Positions 7,710 to 15,064 of a stretch of DNA of 64,000 nucleotides are shown here, piece after piece. The notes beneath the pieces were generated by a model that saw nothing but the letters and a program-made list of their open reading frames with translations, was not told the DNA's origin and made no database searches. Origin of the DNA: Aestuariimicrobium sp. p3-SID1156 (GTDB lineage: Bacteria > Actinomycetota > Actinomycetes > Propionibacteriales > Propionibacteriaceae); contig NZ_JALXXB010000005.1 in NCBI RefSeq assembly GCF_025144225.1, forward strand, positions 62,001-126,000. Reading direction: 5' to 3'. Position 1 is the stretch's first letter, and each line of letters begins with the position of its first letter. The position numbers were made by a program, and so were the translations under genes.

Positions 7710-9113
7710 TCAGTCACGCCATGTCGACCGCATTTCGGACGACACTTCGTCCTCGGCGAAATCCTCCTCGGCCAGGCTGGCGGTGCGGTCGGGCACGTCG
7801 GTCAGGTCGGCCCAGGCCCAGATCGCCGAGACCACCATCATCACCACCAGGAGCAGGTTGCGGGTGACCATCATCCCCGTGGCGGTGACCTGCGGGTCGG
7901 CGCCGATGATGTGCCCGTAGTAGGCGGGGTAGACCTGCTGGGTGAGCAGGGCGGCGAGCAGGGTGGTGGCCGCCAGGGCCTGGGCCCTGCGACGCATCGT
8001 GGGGGTGTGGGCCAGTGCCAGCAGCGCGGCTACGGGAGTCCCCAGCCAGAGCAGGTACTGGGGGGAGAGGGTCTTGTTGGCCACCAGCATCGACAACACG
8101 ATCGAGACCATGCACAGCACCAGCAGGTCGGCCGGCAGCTGGCGGCGCAGGACCATGACCAGGGCCATGCCCGCTGCGGAGAGCACCGCGCCGAGCATCA
8201 CCATGTCGGAGACGTGCATCCAGCGCTCGATGCCGGGGCCGAAGATCTCGAAGGCGTTGTACTTGCTCATCTCGACCCGCCACTGGGTGCCGTCGGAGGT
8301 GGCCCGCTGCCACATCAGCCAGCTCGCGGGGACCGATTCAACCTGCAGGCCGCGGTCGGCCTGCCAGGTGAGCGGGGAGGTCAGCCGCTTCCAACCGCCC
8401 TGCCACCACGCCGCCAGTGCGAGGGCGGCACCGGTGAGGAGGAAGGCGATGGTGCGGCGCACCGCAGGACGTGACCGGCCGGCCAGGGGCGCGATCAACA
8501 TCGCAGGCCACAGCTTTAGCCCTGCACCCAACGCCACCAGGGCTCCGCTCACGGCGGGATGTCGTGCGACGACCAGCGCCGCGGCCCCCACCACGAAGGC
8601 AGGCAGCATGTCGTAGCGGAACCAGATCAAGGAGCCGAAGACCAGGACGAAGGCGATCCAGAAGGTCAGGGCCTGCAGGGCGCGCCGGCGCCACAGCATG
8701 GCCGTGAAACCTGCGTCCAGCGCTGCCATAGAGAGTCCGAAGGCGAGCAGGTAGCTGGACTGCTCCCGGCCGAACCAGGTCAGGGCCTCCAGGAACCAGA
8801 CCACGGGCTGTGGGTACTCCACCAGGGTATTCCGGATCCCGTTGCCCCGGGTGAGCCACCACAGGTAGTAGTTCACATCGGAGTTGATGAACTGGTACTT
8901 CTCCAGGTAGAGGTGCAGGACCCAGGCACGGCTGGCCACCCAGGCCAGGATCCAGACCCACGCGGCTCCCAGGTGGTGTCTGACGTGCTGCCACCAGGCA
9001 GGAGGAGAGGCACCGTGGCCCGCCTCCTGACGCGGGACTTCGCCAGGGGGGATGAGCGGGCGTGGCGGGATGCCGTGACGTCCCCAGCCGGCCGTCGATG
9101 CTGCCTCGCTCAT
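7710..9113 (-). CDS. GT87 (DUF2029)-type polyprenol-phosphate-mannose mannosyltransferase, second paralog
   Basis: Polytopic integral membrane glycosyltransferase (467 residues, about ten hydrophobic segments). The GT87 family adds mannose from polyprenyl-phosphomannose to lipid-linked glycans such as PIM or lipomannan on the outer face of the membrane. The candidate catalytic Asp lies in the first extracytoplasmic loop (INSDVNYY). Shared family motifs are SPLTWQADRGLQVESV and NKTLSPQYLLWLG. The ATG overlaps the upstream paralog's stop by 4 bp (ATGA); longer in-frame extensions run antisense in the neighbour. The acidic cytosolic tail (AEEDFAEDE) is specific to this copy. The acceptor cannot be deduced. 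Confidence 0.75.
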   Translation of the reverse strand: MSEAASTAGWGRHGIPPRPLIPPGEVPRQEAGHGASPPAWWQHVRHHLGAAWVWILAWVASRAWVLHLYLEKYQFINSDVNYYLWWLTRGNGIRNTLVEYPQPVVWFLEALTWFGREQSSYLLAFGLSMAALDAGFTAMLWRRRALQALTFWIAFVLVFGSLIWFRYDMLPAFVVGAAALVVARHPAVSGALVALGAGLKLWPAMLIAPLAGRSRPAVRRTIAFLLTGAALALAAWWQGGWKRLTSPLTWQADRGLQVESVPASWLMWQRATSDGTQWRVEMSKYNAFEIFGPGIERWMHVSDMVMLGAVLSAAGMALVMVLRRQLPADLLVLCMVSIVLSMLVANKTLSPQYLLWLGTPVAALLALAHTPTMRRRAQALAATTLLAALLTQQVYPAYYGHIIGADPQVTATGMMVTRNLLLVVMMVVSAIWAWADLTDVPDRTASLAEEDFAEDEVSSEMRSTWRD

Positions 9114-10456
9114 TCCTCCCTCTCCCCGGGGCGGACGAAACCCCAGATCCAGCGCAGTGTCCACGCCAGCAGGGCCACCACCCCCACATTGCGGACGGCA
9201 AGCACCACAGTGACCGTGCTCATGCCGAAGGTCCCCTGGACCAGGGGTCCGTAGCCGATCGGGTACACGACCTGGGTCAGGGCCGTCAGGACCAGGACCA
9301 TCCACCCCATACGGGTCAACCGACGCTGGTCAGTGGCATGGACGCGCAGGTGTTCGCGTCCCGTGGCGTCGAAGCTGACCACGGCGAAACCGGCTGCCAG
9401 GGGCCCGCCGAGCCACATGATGTACTGGGGGGAGAACGTCTTGTTCGTGACGATGATCACCAGGACGACCAGGAGCATGAGGGCGGCAGCCTCGACCATC
9501 CGACGACGCGGGCGGCGTAGCCACAGGCCGTAGAGCACCAGGATCCCGAGGTAGCCGATCACGCTGGAGGCGCTGGCCAGGGCGAGCATGGCTCTGCCAC
9601 CCGGCCCATGGATCTCGAAGGCCTGGAAGGAACTGATCCCGACCCAGTAGTGGCTGCCGGCGACGATGCGAGCCAGCATCAGGGGGGTGGCCCAGATCGA
9701 CTCGACCTGGAGGGCGCGTCCTGACTGCCAGGTGAGCGGGGAGAGCAGCCGGTCCCAGCCGGCCCACAGCAGGGAGACCAGCGCCAGCAGACCGCCGAAG
9801 CCGAAGACCCCGAGGGTGGCCCGGAAGGCGTCCCGCTTGCGGAAACCCGTCAGGGCCGGCCACATCAGTGCCGGCCACAGCTTGGCCGCAGCCCCGGCGC
9901 CGATCAGCATCCCTGCGCGCCCGGCGCGTCCCTTCAGAAGGGAGAGCAGGGCCCAGCCGGCCAGTACCGAGGGGATCAGGTCGAATCGCAGGTAGGCGGT
10001 CGGCCCCACCAGTGCCAGGAAGGCGGTCCAGAAGAGGAGGGCGTGGGAACGAAGTCGCCCACCATTGCGCCACATGGACCAGGAGAAGCCGATGTCCAGC
10101 AGGACCATGCAGGCCACGAAGGCGATGACATAGCCGATGCGGGAGCCGCCGCCCAGCAGGTAGGGCACCTGGAGGAGCCAGATCACCGGAGTGGGGTACT
10201 CGGTGAGGGTCTGCTCCGGTCCCATCTCAGGGAGCTGGTCGATGCGGTTCCAGTAGTAGATGACGTCGCCCTGGGTGGAGGGGGCGACAGCGAGCCACAA
10301 GGTGAAGACCAGGAGTCGGGCGCCCAGCCAGGCGATCAGCAGGTTGCGCGGGGACTGGGCCCACACCGATCCGGGAAAGTTGGTGATGCGGTAGCGGAAC
10401 CGACGCCATCGGGAGTTCTGCAAACGTCGGCTCCGTCCACTCGCTGGGTGTCCCAT
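9110..10456 (-). CDS. GT87 (DUF2029)-type mannosyltransferase, first paralog
   Basis: Polytopic membrane glycosyltransferase of 448 residues, homologous along its length to the gene that follows. The counterpart of the catalytic loop is TQGDVIYYWNR. Conserved blocks are SPLTWQSGRALQVESI and NKTFSPQYIMWLGG. A basic N-terminus (RSRRLQNSRWRRFRYR) precedes the first membrane segment. The chosen ATG at 10456 lies 15 nt after the tRNA-Arg 3' end and has neither an evident ribosome-binding site nor its own promoter. The start is therefore less certain, and the gene may be cotranscribed with the tRNA. Confidence 0.72.
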   Translation of the reverse strand: MGHPASGRSRRLQNSRWRRFRYRITNFPGSVWAQSPRNLLIAWLGARLLVFTLWLAVAPSTQGDVIYYWNRIDQLPEMGPEQTLTEYPTPVIWLLQVPYLLGGGSRIGYVIAFVACMVLLDIGFSWSMWRNGGRLRSHALLFWTAFLALVGPTAYLRFDLIPSVLAGWALLSLLKGRAGRAGMLIGAGAAAKLWPALMWPALTGFRKRDAFRATLGVFGFGGLLALVSLLWAGWDRLLSPLTWQSGRALQVESIWATPLMLARIVAGSHYWVGISSFQAFEIHGPGGRAMLALASASSVIGYLGILVLYGLWLRRPRRRMVEAAALMLLVVLVIIVTNKTFSPQYIMWLGGPLAAGFAVVSFDATGREHLRVHATDQRRLTRMGWMVLVLTALTQVVYPIGYGPLVQGTFGMSTVTVVLAVRNVGVVALLAWTLRWIWGFVRPGEREE

Positions 10457-10471
10457 GGTGGACCCACGGTG

Positions 10472-10543
10472 CGCCCCCGGCAGGATTCGAACCTGCGCTC
10501 CCGCCTCCGGAGGGCGGTGCTCTATCCCCTGAGCTACGGGGGC
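10472..10543 (-). tRNA. tRNA-Arg (anticodon CCG)
   Basis: Folds as a standard cloverleaf of 72 nt. The acceptor stem is GCCCCCG/CGGGGGC with discriminator G. The D-stem is GCTC/GAGC. The anticodon stem is CCGCC/GGCGG with loop CTCCGGA (anticodon CCG, reads CGG). The T-stem is GCAGG/CCTGC with loop TTCGAAT. The 3' CCA is not encoded. I saw no integrase gene and no repeated 3' end nearby, so there is no sign that it serves as an attachment site. Confidence 0.97.
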
Positions 10544-10553
10544 TCGGCGACCC

Positions 10554-10559
10554 ACAGTA
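10554..10559 (-). promoter_or_regulatory. -10 element of tRNA-Arg
   Basis: TACTGT on the minus strand ends 10 nt before the tRNA 5' end. Upstream TTGGGC at a spacing of about 19 nt is a weak -35 candidate. The promoter is back to back with that of the lipoprotein gene at 10602. Confidence 0.5.
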
Positions 10560-10589
10560 GCAACCTGCTGGGCCTTGCGCCCAACTGGC

Positions 10590-10595
10590 TAGACT
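10590..10595 (+). promoter_or_regulatory. -10 element for a leaderless mRNA (gene at 10602)
   Basis: TAGACT ends 6 nt before the GTG start. It shares a region of about 55 bp with the divergent tRNA-Arg promoter. Confidence 0.6.
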
Positions 10596-10601
10596 CACGG
10601 C

Positions 10602-11138
10602 GTGCGGAAGTCAGCTGTAGTGACACGTCGTCGCGGGATTGCGACGGTCGCCCTGGCGACCCTGGTGGCCGGTTCGGGCTGCCTCCAGCAGGCAGCACCG
10701 GCCCCCTACGAGGAGCGCGACGGTGCCCCTCCCTGGCCGGCTCCACGCGATGGGATCAGTGCGATCCAGAAGGCCGGACTGGCCGAACTACCACTCAATG
10801 ACCGCACTGATCCCTGGATCGTGCACCTGACCATCGCGATCGACGGCAAGCCCGTCGAAGTGGTTCGCCACATCGGCATGGACCGCCCCCGCGCAATTCA
10901 AGCGGCGGTCCACACCCACGACAACACCGGGCAGGTCTGGCTGGAGGGGGAGGGCAATCGCACCGTCACCCTGGCCCAGTTCTTCACCGTCTGGGGAGTG
11001 CGCTTCACCGAGAAGTGCCTGGGGGCGGCCTGCGGAGGGGTGACGGTCCTCGTCGACGGACGCGAGCAGTCCCCGCCCTGGGACCAGCTCGTCATGCGCG
11101 GTGCCCGCAAGATCGACGTGCAGGCCCGCACTCGCTGA
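10602..11138 (+). CDS. Probable exported lipoprotein, unknown function
   Basis: A 178-residue protein with a basic n-region (RKSAVVTRRR), a hydrophobic segment and a weak lipobox ending at Cys27 (AGSGC), so it is probably lipid-anchored outside the membrane. The mature part contains VHTHDNTGQVWLEGE and QFFTVWGV, a pattern I associate with small secreted actinobacterial domains of unknown role. It also has two cysteines (KCLGAACGG) that could pair. No enzyme motif is recognised. It lies upstream of lysA with a 73-bp gap, and a functional link to lysA is not evident. The GTG start is set by the leaderless promoter. Confidence 0.7.
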   Translation: MRKSAVVTRRRGIATVALATLVAGSGCLQQAAPAPYEERDGAPPWPAPRDGISAIQKAGLAELPLNDRTDPWIVHLTIAIDGKPVEVVRHIGMDRPRAIQAAVHTHDNTGQVWLEGEGNRTVTLAQFFTVWGVRFTEKCLGAACGGVTVLVDGREQSPPWDQLVMRGARKIDVQARTR

Positions 11139-11211
11139 CGCGTCCCTTCACTCGTCCCACCTGACATCGACCAGCGGGGCGGCCCTGCCGCCCATGAAAG
11201 AATCGGACCCC

Positions 11212-12612
11212 ATGACCCACACCCACGTCGCAGGCGCCATCCATGCCGACGTCGCTTCGCCCGGCCCACAGTGGCTGCATCGTCCCACCGACCTGAACGG
11301 CCTCGATCCGGTGCTGTGGAGTTCCACCGTCACGCGCGGGGACGCCGGGGGGCTCGTCGTCGGTGGGGTCCCCGTCGCCGACCTGCTGGAGGAGTTCGGG
11401 TCGCCCCTCTACGTCCTGGACGAGGCTGACCTGCGCCAGCGCGCAGCGGCCTTCCGCTCCGCCTTCGAGGGATGGGACGTCTACTACGCGGCCAAAGCCT
11501 TCCTCTGCCGTGCGGTCGCACGCTGGGTGGTCGAGGAGGGACTGGGACTTGATGTCTGCTCCCTGGGGGAGTTGATGCTGGCCCTGGAGGCCGGTGTTGA
11601 CCCGAAGCGCATCGGCCACCACGGCAACAACAAGACCGTGGAGGAGCTCGAGCTCTCGGTCAGCTCAGGCGTGGGACGCATCGTGGTCGATTCCCTGCAG
11701 GAGGTCAGCCGGCTCGAGGAGATCTGCGAGCGCCTGGGCGTGACTGCCAACGTGCTGGTGCGTGTCACCGCCGGCGTGGAGGCCCACACCCACGAGTACA
11801 TCGCCACCGCCCATGAGGACCAGAAGTTCGGCTTCTCCATCGCCAATGGCCAGGCGATGGTGGCGATGGTCCGCTGCCATGTCAGCCCGCACCTCCAGCT
11901 ACTGGGCATCCACTCCCACATCGGCTCCCAGATCTTCGCCACCCATGGCTTCGAGGTCGCGGCCCGGCGGACCATGAAGCTGCTCAAGCAGTTCACCGAT
12001 GCCACCGGCGCCGAGCTGCCCGAGTTGGACCTGGGCGGGGGTTTCGGCATCCGCTATACCGCCCAGGACTCCCCGGCCACCCCCGACGACCTGGCCACCA
12101 ACCTGCGCGAGATCATCGAGCACGAGGCCCGCGCCCACCAGATGCAGGTACCGCGCATGTCCATCGAACCCGGCCGGGCGATCGTCGGCCCCTCGGTGAT
12201 GGCCCTGTACACGGTGGGCACCGTCAAGGTGGTCGACCTCGACGGTGGTGGCCAGCGGGTCTACGTCTCGGTTGATGGTGGCATGAGCGACAACATCCGC
12301 CCCGCCCTCTACGCCGCGAACTATTCCGCCGTAGTGGCCAATCGTGCCGTCGAGAGCGAGCCCGTGCTGTGTCGCGTGGTGGGCAAGCACTGCGAGAGCG
12401 GGGACATCCTGGTCCATGACGTCTTCCTGCCCGCCGACATCGCTCCCGGCGACGTGGTGGCGGTGGCGGCGATGGGCGCCTACTCCCGGTCCCTGGCCAG
12501 CAACTACAACCATGCCGCCAGGCCCCCAGTGGTCTCGGTGCGCGACGGGAAGACCTCGACGCTGATGCGGCGTGAGACCCTGCAGGACGTGTTCTCGTTG
12601 GACGTGAGCTGA
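11212..12612 (+). CDS. lysA: Diaminopimelate decarboxylase
   Basis: PLP-dependent fold-III decarboxylase that makes L-lysine from meso-diaminopimelate, the last step of lysine synthesis. It has 466 residues with ATG at 11212. The PLP lysine is in YYAAKAFLC, the phosphate-binding glycines in LDLGGGFGIRY, and the substrate-binding Cys in KHCESGDIL; the C-terminal beta-domain is complete. An alternative ATG six codons upstream (11194) cannot be excluded, and no Shine-Dalgarno sequence is visible for either. An AAGAAT hexamer ends 8 nt before 11212 and may mark a near-leaderless start. Downstream hom follows after 9 bp, so lysA-hom-thrB form an aspartate-family operon. Confidence 0.95.
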   Translation: MTHTHVAGAIHADVASPGPQWLHRPTDLNGLDPVLWSSTVTRGDAGGLVVGGVPVADLLEEFGSPLYVLDEADLRQRAAAFRSAFEGWDVYYAAKAFLCRAVARWVVEEGLGLDVCSLGELMLALEAGVDPKRIGHHGNNKTVEELELSVSSGVGRIVVDSLQEVSRLEEICERLGVTANVLVRVTAGVEAHTHEYIATAHEDQKFGFSIANGQAMVAMVRCHVSPHLQLLGIHSHIGSQIFATHGFEVAARRTMKLLKQFTDATGAELPELDLGGGFGIRYTAQDSPATPDDLATNLREIIEHEARAHQMQVPRMSIEPGRAIVGPSVMALYTVGTVKVVDLDGGGQRVYVSVDGGMSDNIRPALYAANYSAVVANRAVESEPVLCRVVGKHCESGDILVHDVFLPADIAPGDVVAVAAMGAYSRSLASNYNHAARPPVVSVRDGKTSTLMRRETLQDVFSLDVS

Positions 12613-12621
12613 GGAAGGCTG

Positions 12622-13968
12622 ATGGAGCACAAGGTGGATTCAGTGGAGGAACCCCGCGCATTGCGCGTGGCGATGCTTGGCTGCGGCGTCGTCGGGTCAC
12701 AGGTGGCCCGTCTCATCATCGAACAGGCCGATGACCTGGCCTCCCGGATCGGCGCTCGATTGGAGCTGGTGGGAATCGCTGTCGGCAACCCCACTCGCGA
12801 GCGTCCGGGGCTCGACCCCGCCCTGTTCTTCGGGGACGCCGAGGCCCTTGTCTCGCGTGACGACCTCGACATCGTCATCGAGGTGGTCGGTGGTATCGAC
12901 CCGGTGCGCGACTGGGTCGCCACCGCACTGGAGGGTGGTGCCAGCGTGATCACGGCGAACAAGGCGCTGATTGCTGCCCATGGCGCCGAGCTGACCGAGA
13001 TCGCGCGCCTCCGCGGCGTCGACCTGTACTACGAGGCGGCCGTTGCGGGGGCCATCCCCATCATCCGTCCGCTGCGCGAGTCGCTGGTGGGCGATGAGAT
13101 CACGCGCGTGATGGGCATCGTGAACGGCACCACCAACTACATCCTCGACCAGATGACCACCACCGGTGCCGAGTTCGCCGACGCCCTGGGCGAGGCGCAG
13201 GACCTGGGCTATGCCGAGGCCGACCCCACCGCCGACGTCGAGGGACATGACGCGGCCGCCAAGGCGGCCATTCTGGCCTCGCTGGCCTTCCACACCGACA
13301 TCACCTCCGACCAGGTCGCAAGCCAGGGCATCTCGCAGTTGACCTCCCGAGACATCAGCTCGGCGGCCGGCCTGAACATGGTCATCAAGCTGCTCGCCGT
13401 GGCCGAGCTCACCCCCGCCGACCAGGTCAGTGTCCGGGTCAATCCGGTGATGTTGCCCACCGCCCACCCGCTGGCCAGCATCAAGGGCGCCTACAACGCG
13501 GTGTTCGTGGAATCCCGCGAGGCCGGTCGCCTGATGTTCATGGGTCCGGGAGCCGGGGGTGCCCCGACCGCCTCGGCCGTGATGGGCGATCTGGTCACCG
13601 CCGCTCGCAACCGGGTGCGCGGCGTCGCCGGTGCAGCACCGACCGCCTACACGCGACGTTCCGTCGCCGACCCGGGAGGCACCGAGTCGCGCTATCACCT
13701 GCGTTTCGTCGTCCTGGACGAGCCGGGAGTGCTGGCGCGGGCAGCTGACGTCTTCGCACGGCATGCCGTCTCCATCGCCACGGTGCACCAGGCCGCCACC
13801 TCCTCGGAGAACGGGACCCCTTACGCCGAGTTGGAGGTGCTGACCCACCTGACCCGGGAGTCGACTGTGCAGGCCTGCGTGGCGGAGCTGACGGCCCAGG
13901 ACTTCATTGGAGATCGTGAGGACGGTGCTGGCAAGGTCAGGCTGCTGCGCGTGGAGGCCAGTTCGTGA
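12622..13968 (+). CDS. hom: Homoserine dehydrogenase
   Basis: NAD(P)H-dependent reduction of aspartate semialdehyde to homoserine, the branch to threonine and methionine. It has 448 residues. The N-terminal Rossmann motif is MLGCGVVGS (about 18-26), the catalytic domain includes NGTTNYIL and the EGHDAAAK region, and a C-terminal ACT-like domain (from about residue 355) should give threonine feedback. AGGAAGG lies 3 nt before the ATG, which is close spacing. It overlaps thrB by 4 bp. The usual thrC between hom and thrB is missing here and must be elsewhere. Confidence 0.96.
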   Translation: MEHKVDSVEEPRALRVAMLGCGVVGSQVARLIIEQADDLASRIGARLELVGIAVGNPTRERPGLDPALFFGDAEALVSRDDLDIVIEVVGGIDPVRDWVATALEGGASVITANKALIAAHGAELTEIARLRGVDLYYEAAVAGAIPIIRPLRESLVGDEITRVMGIVNGTTNYILDQMTTTGAEFADALGEAQDLGYAEADPTADVEGHDAAAKAAILASLAFHTDITSDQVASQGISQLTSRDISSAAGLNMVIKLLAVAELTPADQVSVRVNPVMLPTAHPLASIKGAYNAVFVESREAGRLMFMGPGAGGAPTASAVMGDLVTAARNRVRGVAGAAPTAYTRRSVADPGGTESRYHLRFVVLDEPGVLARAADVFARHAVSIATVHQAATSSENGTPYAELEVLTHLTRESTVQACVAELTAQDFIGDREDGAGKVRLLRVEASS

Positions 13969-14882
13969 CCACGCCAGCGGCGAGGGTCCCCGGCGAGGGA
14001 GTCGGCGTTCGGGTCCCGGCGACCAGCGCCAACCTCGGCCCCGGCTTCGACGCCCTGGGGCTCGGCCTGGACCTGTGGGACGAGTTGTGGGTGCGGCCCA
14101 GCGACCGCTTGGCCATCGAGGTGGCGGGGGAGGGGGCAGAGCACGTCCCGCGTGACGAGCGCCACCTGGTGGTGTCGACCCTGCGTGCCGGCCTGCGGCA
14201 TTTCGGCCACCCGACCCCGGACATGCCATTGCTGCTGCAGGCGCACAACGCGATCCCGCACTCGCGTGGGCTGGGTTCCTCGGCGGCAGCGATCGTGGCC
14301 GGTTATGCGCTGGCGTGGTTGTTGGCGCGCCCCGGGGAGCCCCTGGATCGTGGGCAGCTGCTGGAGCTGTCGACCCAGGACGAGGGGCACCCGGACAATG
14401 CCGGGGCCGCCGTTTTCGGCGGGGCAATCCTGGCCTGGCGTCGCAGCGATGTGGAGGCGACCGGGCTGGTGCAACTGGAAGTCGATCCGCGCATCCGGGC
14501 CAGGGTGTGGATCCCGGCGGGGGAGTTGCGGACCGCGCAGGCCAGACAGGTCCTCCCCGATGTACTCGGACGCGAGCAGGTGATTGCCCAGGCCAGTCGT
14601 TCCGCCCTGCTGATCCATGCCCTTGCCACCGCCCCCGAGCAGTTGTGGGCCGGAACCCAGGACTGGTTGCACCAGCAGCAGCGCGGGGCGCTGATGCCCG
14701 ACTCGCTGGCGCTGATGGAGCGACTCCGCGGTGCCGGGGTGGCGGCGGTGGTCTCCGGTGCCGGACCGACCGTAATGGCGCTGGGCACCGAGGACCAACT
14801 GGCTGCGACGGACTCGATGGCACATGCAGGCTTCACCGCGCGAGATCTGGCGATCGCCGGGGGAGTGGAGCCGCTTGGCTGA
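13965..14882 (+). CDS. thrB: Homoserine kinase
   Basis: GHMP-family kinase that makes O-phospho-L-homoserine for threonine synthesis. It has 305 residues. The N-terminal VRVPATSANLGPGFDALG and the phosphate loop PHSRGLGSSAAAIVAG are typical, and the C-terminal GAGPTVMAL motif is present. The GTG start overlaps the hom stop (GTGA), so translation is probably coupled. It ends the lysA-hom-thrB operon, and the rho promoter begins about 18 bp downstream. Confidence 0.96.
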   Translation: MTTPAARVPGEGVGVRVPATSANLGPGFDALGLGLDLWDELWVRPSDRLAIEVAGEGAEHVPRDERHLVVSTLRAGLRHFGHPTPDMPLLLQAHNAIPHSRGLGSSAAAIVAGYALAWLLARPGEPLDRGQLLELSTQDEGHPDNAGAAVFGGAILAWRRSDVEATGLVQLEVDPRIRARVWIPAGELRTAQARQVLPDVLGREQVIAQASRSALLIHALATAPEQLWAGTQDWLHQQQRGALMPDSLALMERLRGAGVAAVVSGAGPTVMALGTEDQLAATDSMAHAGFTARDLAIAGGVEPLG

Positions 14883-14899
14883 TGGGCGCATGGGGGTGC

Positions 14900-14905
14900 T
14901 ACGCT
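14900..14905 (+). promoter_or_regulatory. Candidate rho -10 element and long leader
   Basis: TACGCT lies 160 bp before the rho start. A transcript from about 14912 would carry a leader of roughly 150 nt, pyrimidine-rich around 14940-15000. Such a leader could allow rho autoregulation, as known in other bacteria, but this is inference. Confidence 0.4.
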
Positions 14906-15064
14906 GGGAGTGCGCGCATGCGCTGGGCTGGCACAGCCGCTCCCCGCCGCGCTTCAATCCCCACCCGCTCTTCGCGGCCCACCTCGCGGTGACTCCCCTG
15001 TGATCTGTTCGCTGGTCTGCTGGGAGTCCCTGACGCGAGTGAATAACGTCCCGGAAGGACATCA

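Noticed and set aside
10472..10543. tRNA-Arg as an integration site for a mobile element
   Set aside because: No integrase, no duplicated tRNA 3' end and no change of gene content on either side.
12697..14823. 708-codon open frame on the minus strand opposite hom and thrB
   Set aside because: Pro/Arg/His-rich translation typical of an antisense frame in high-GC DNA.
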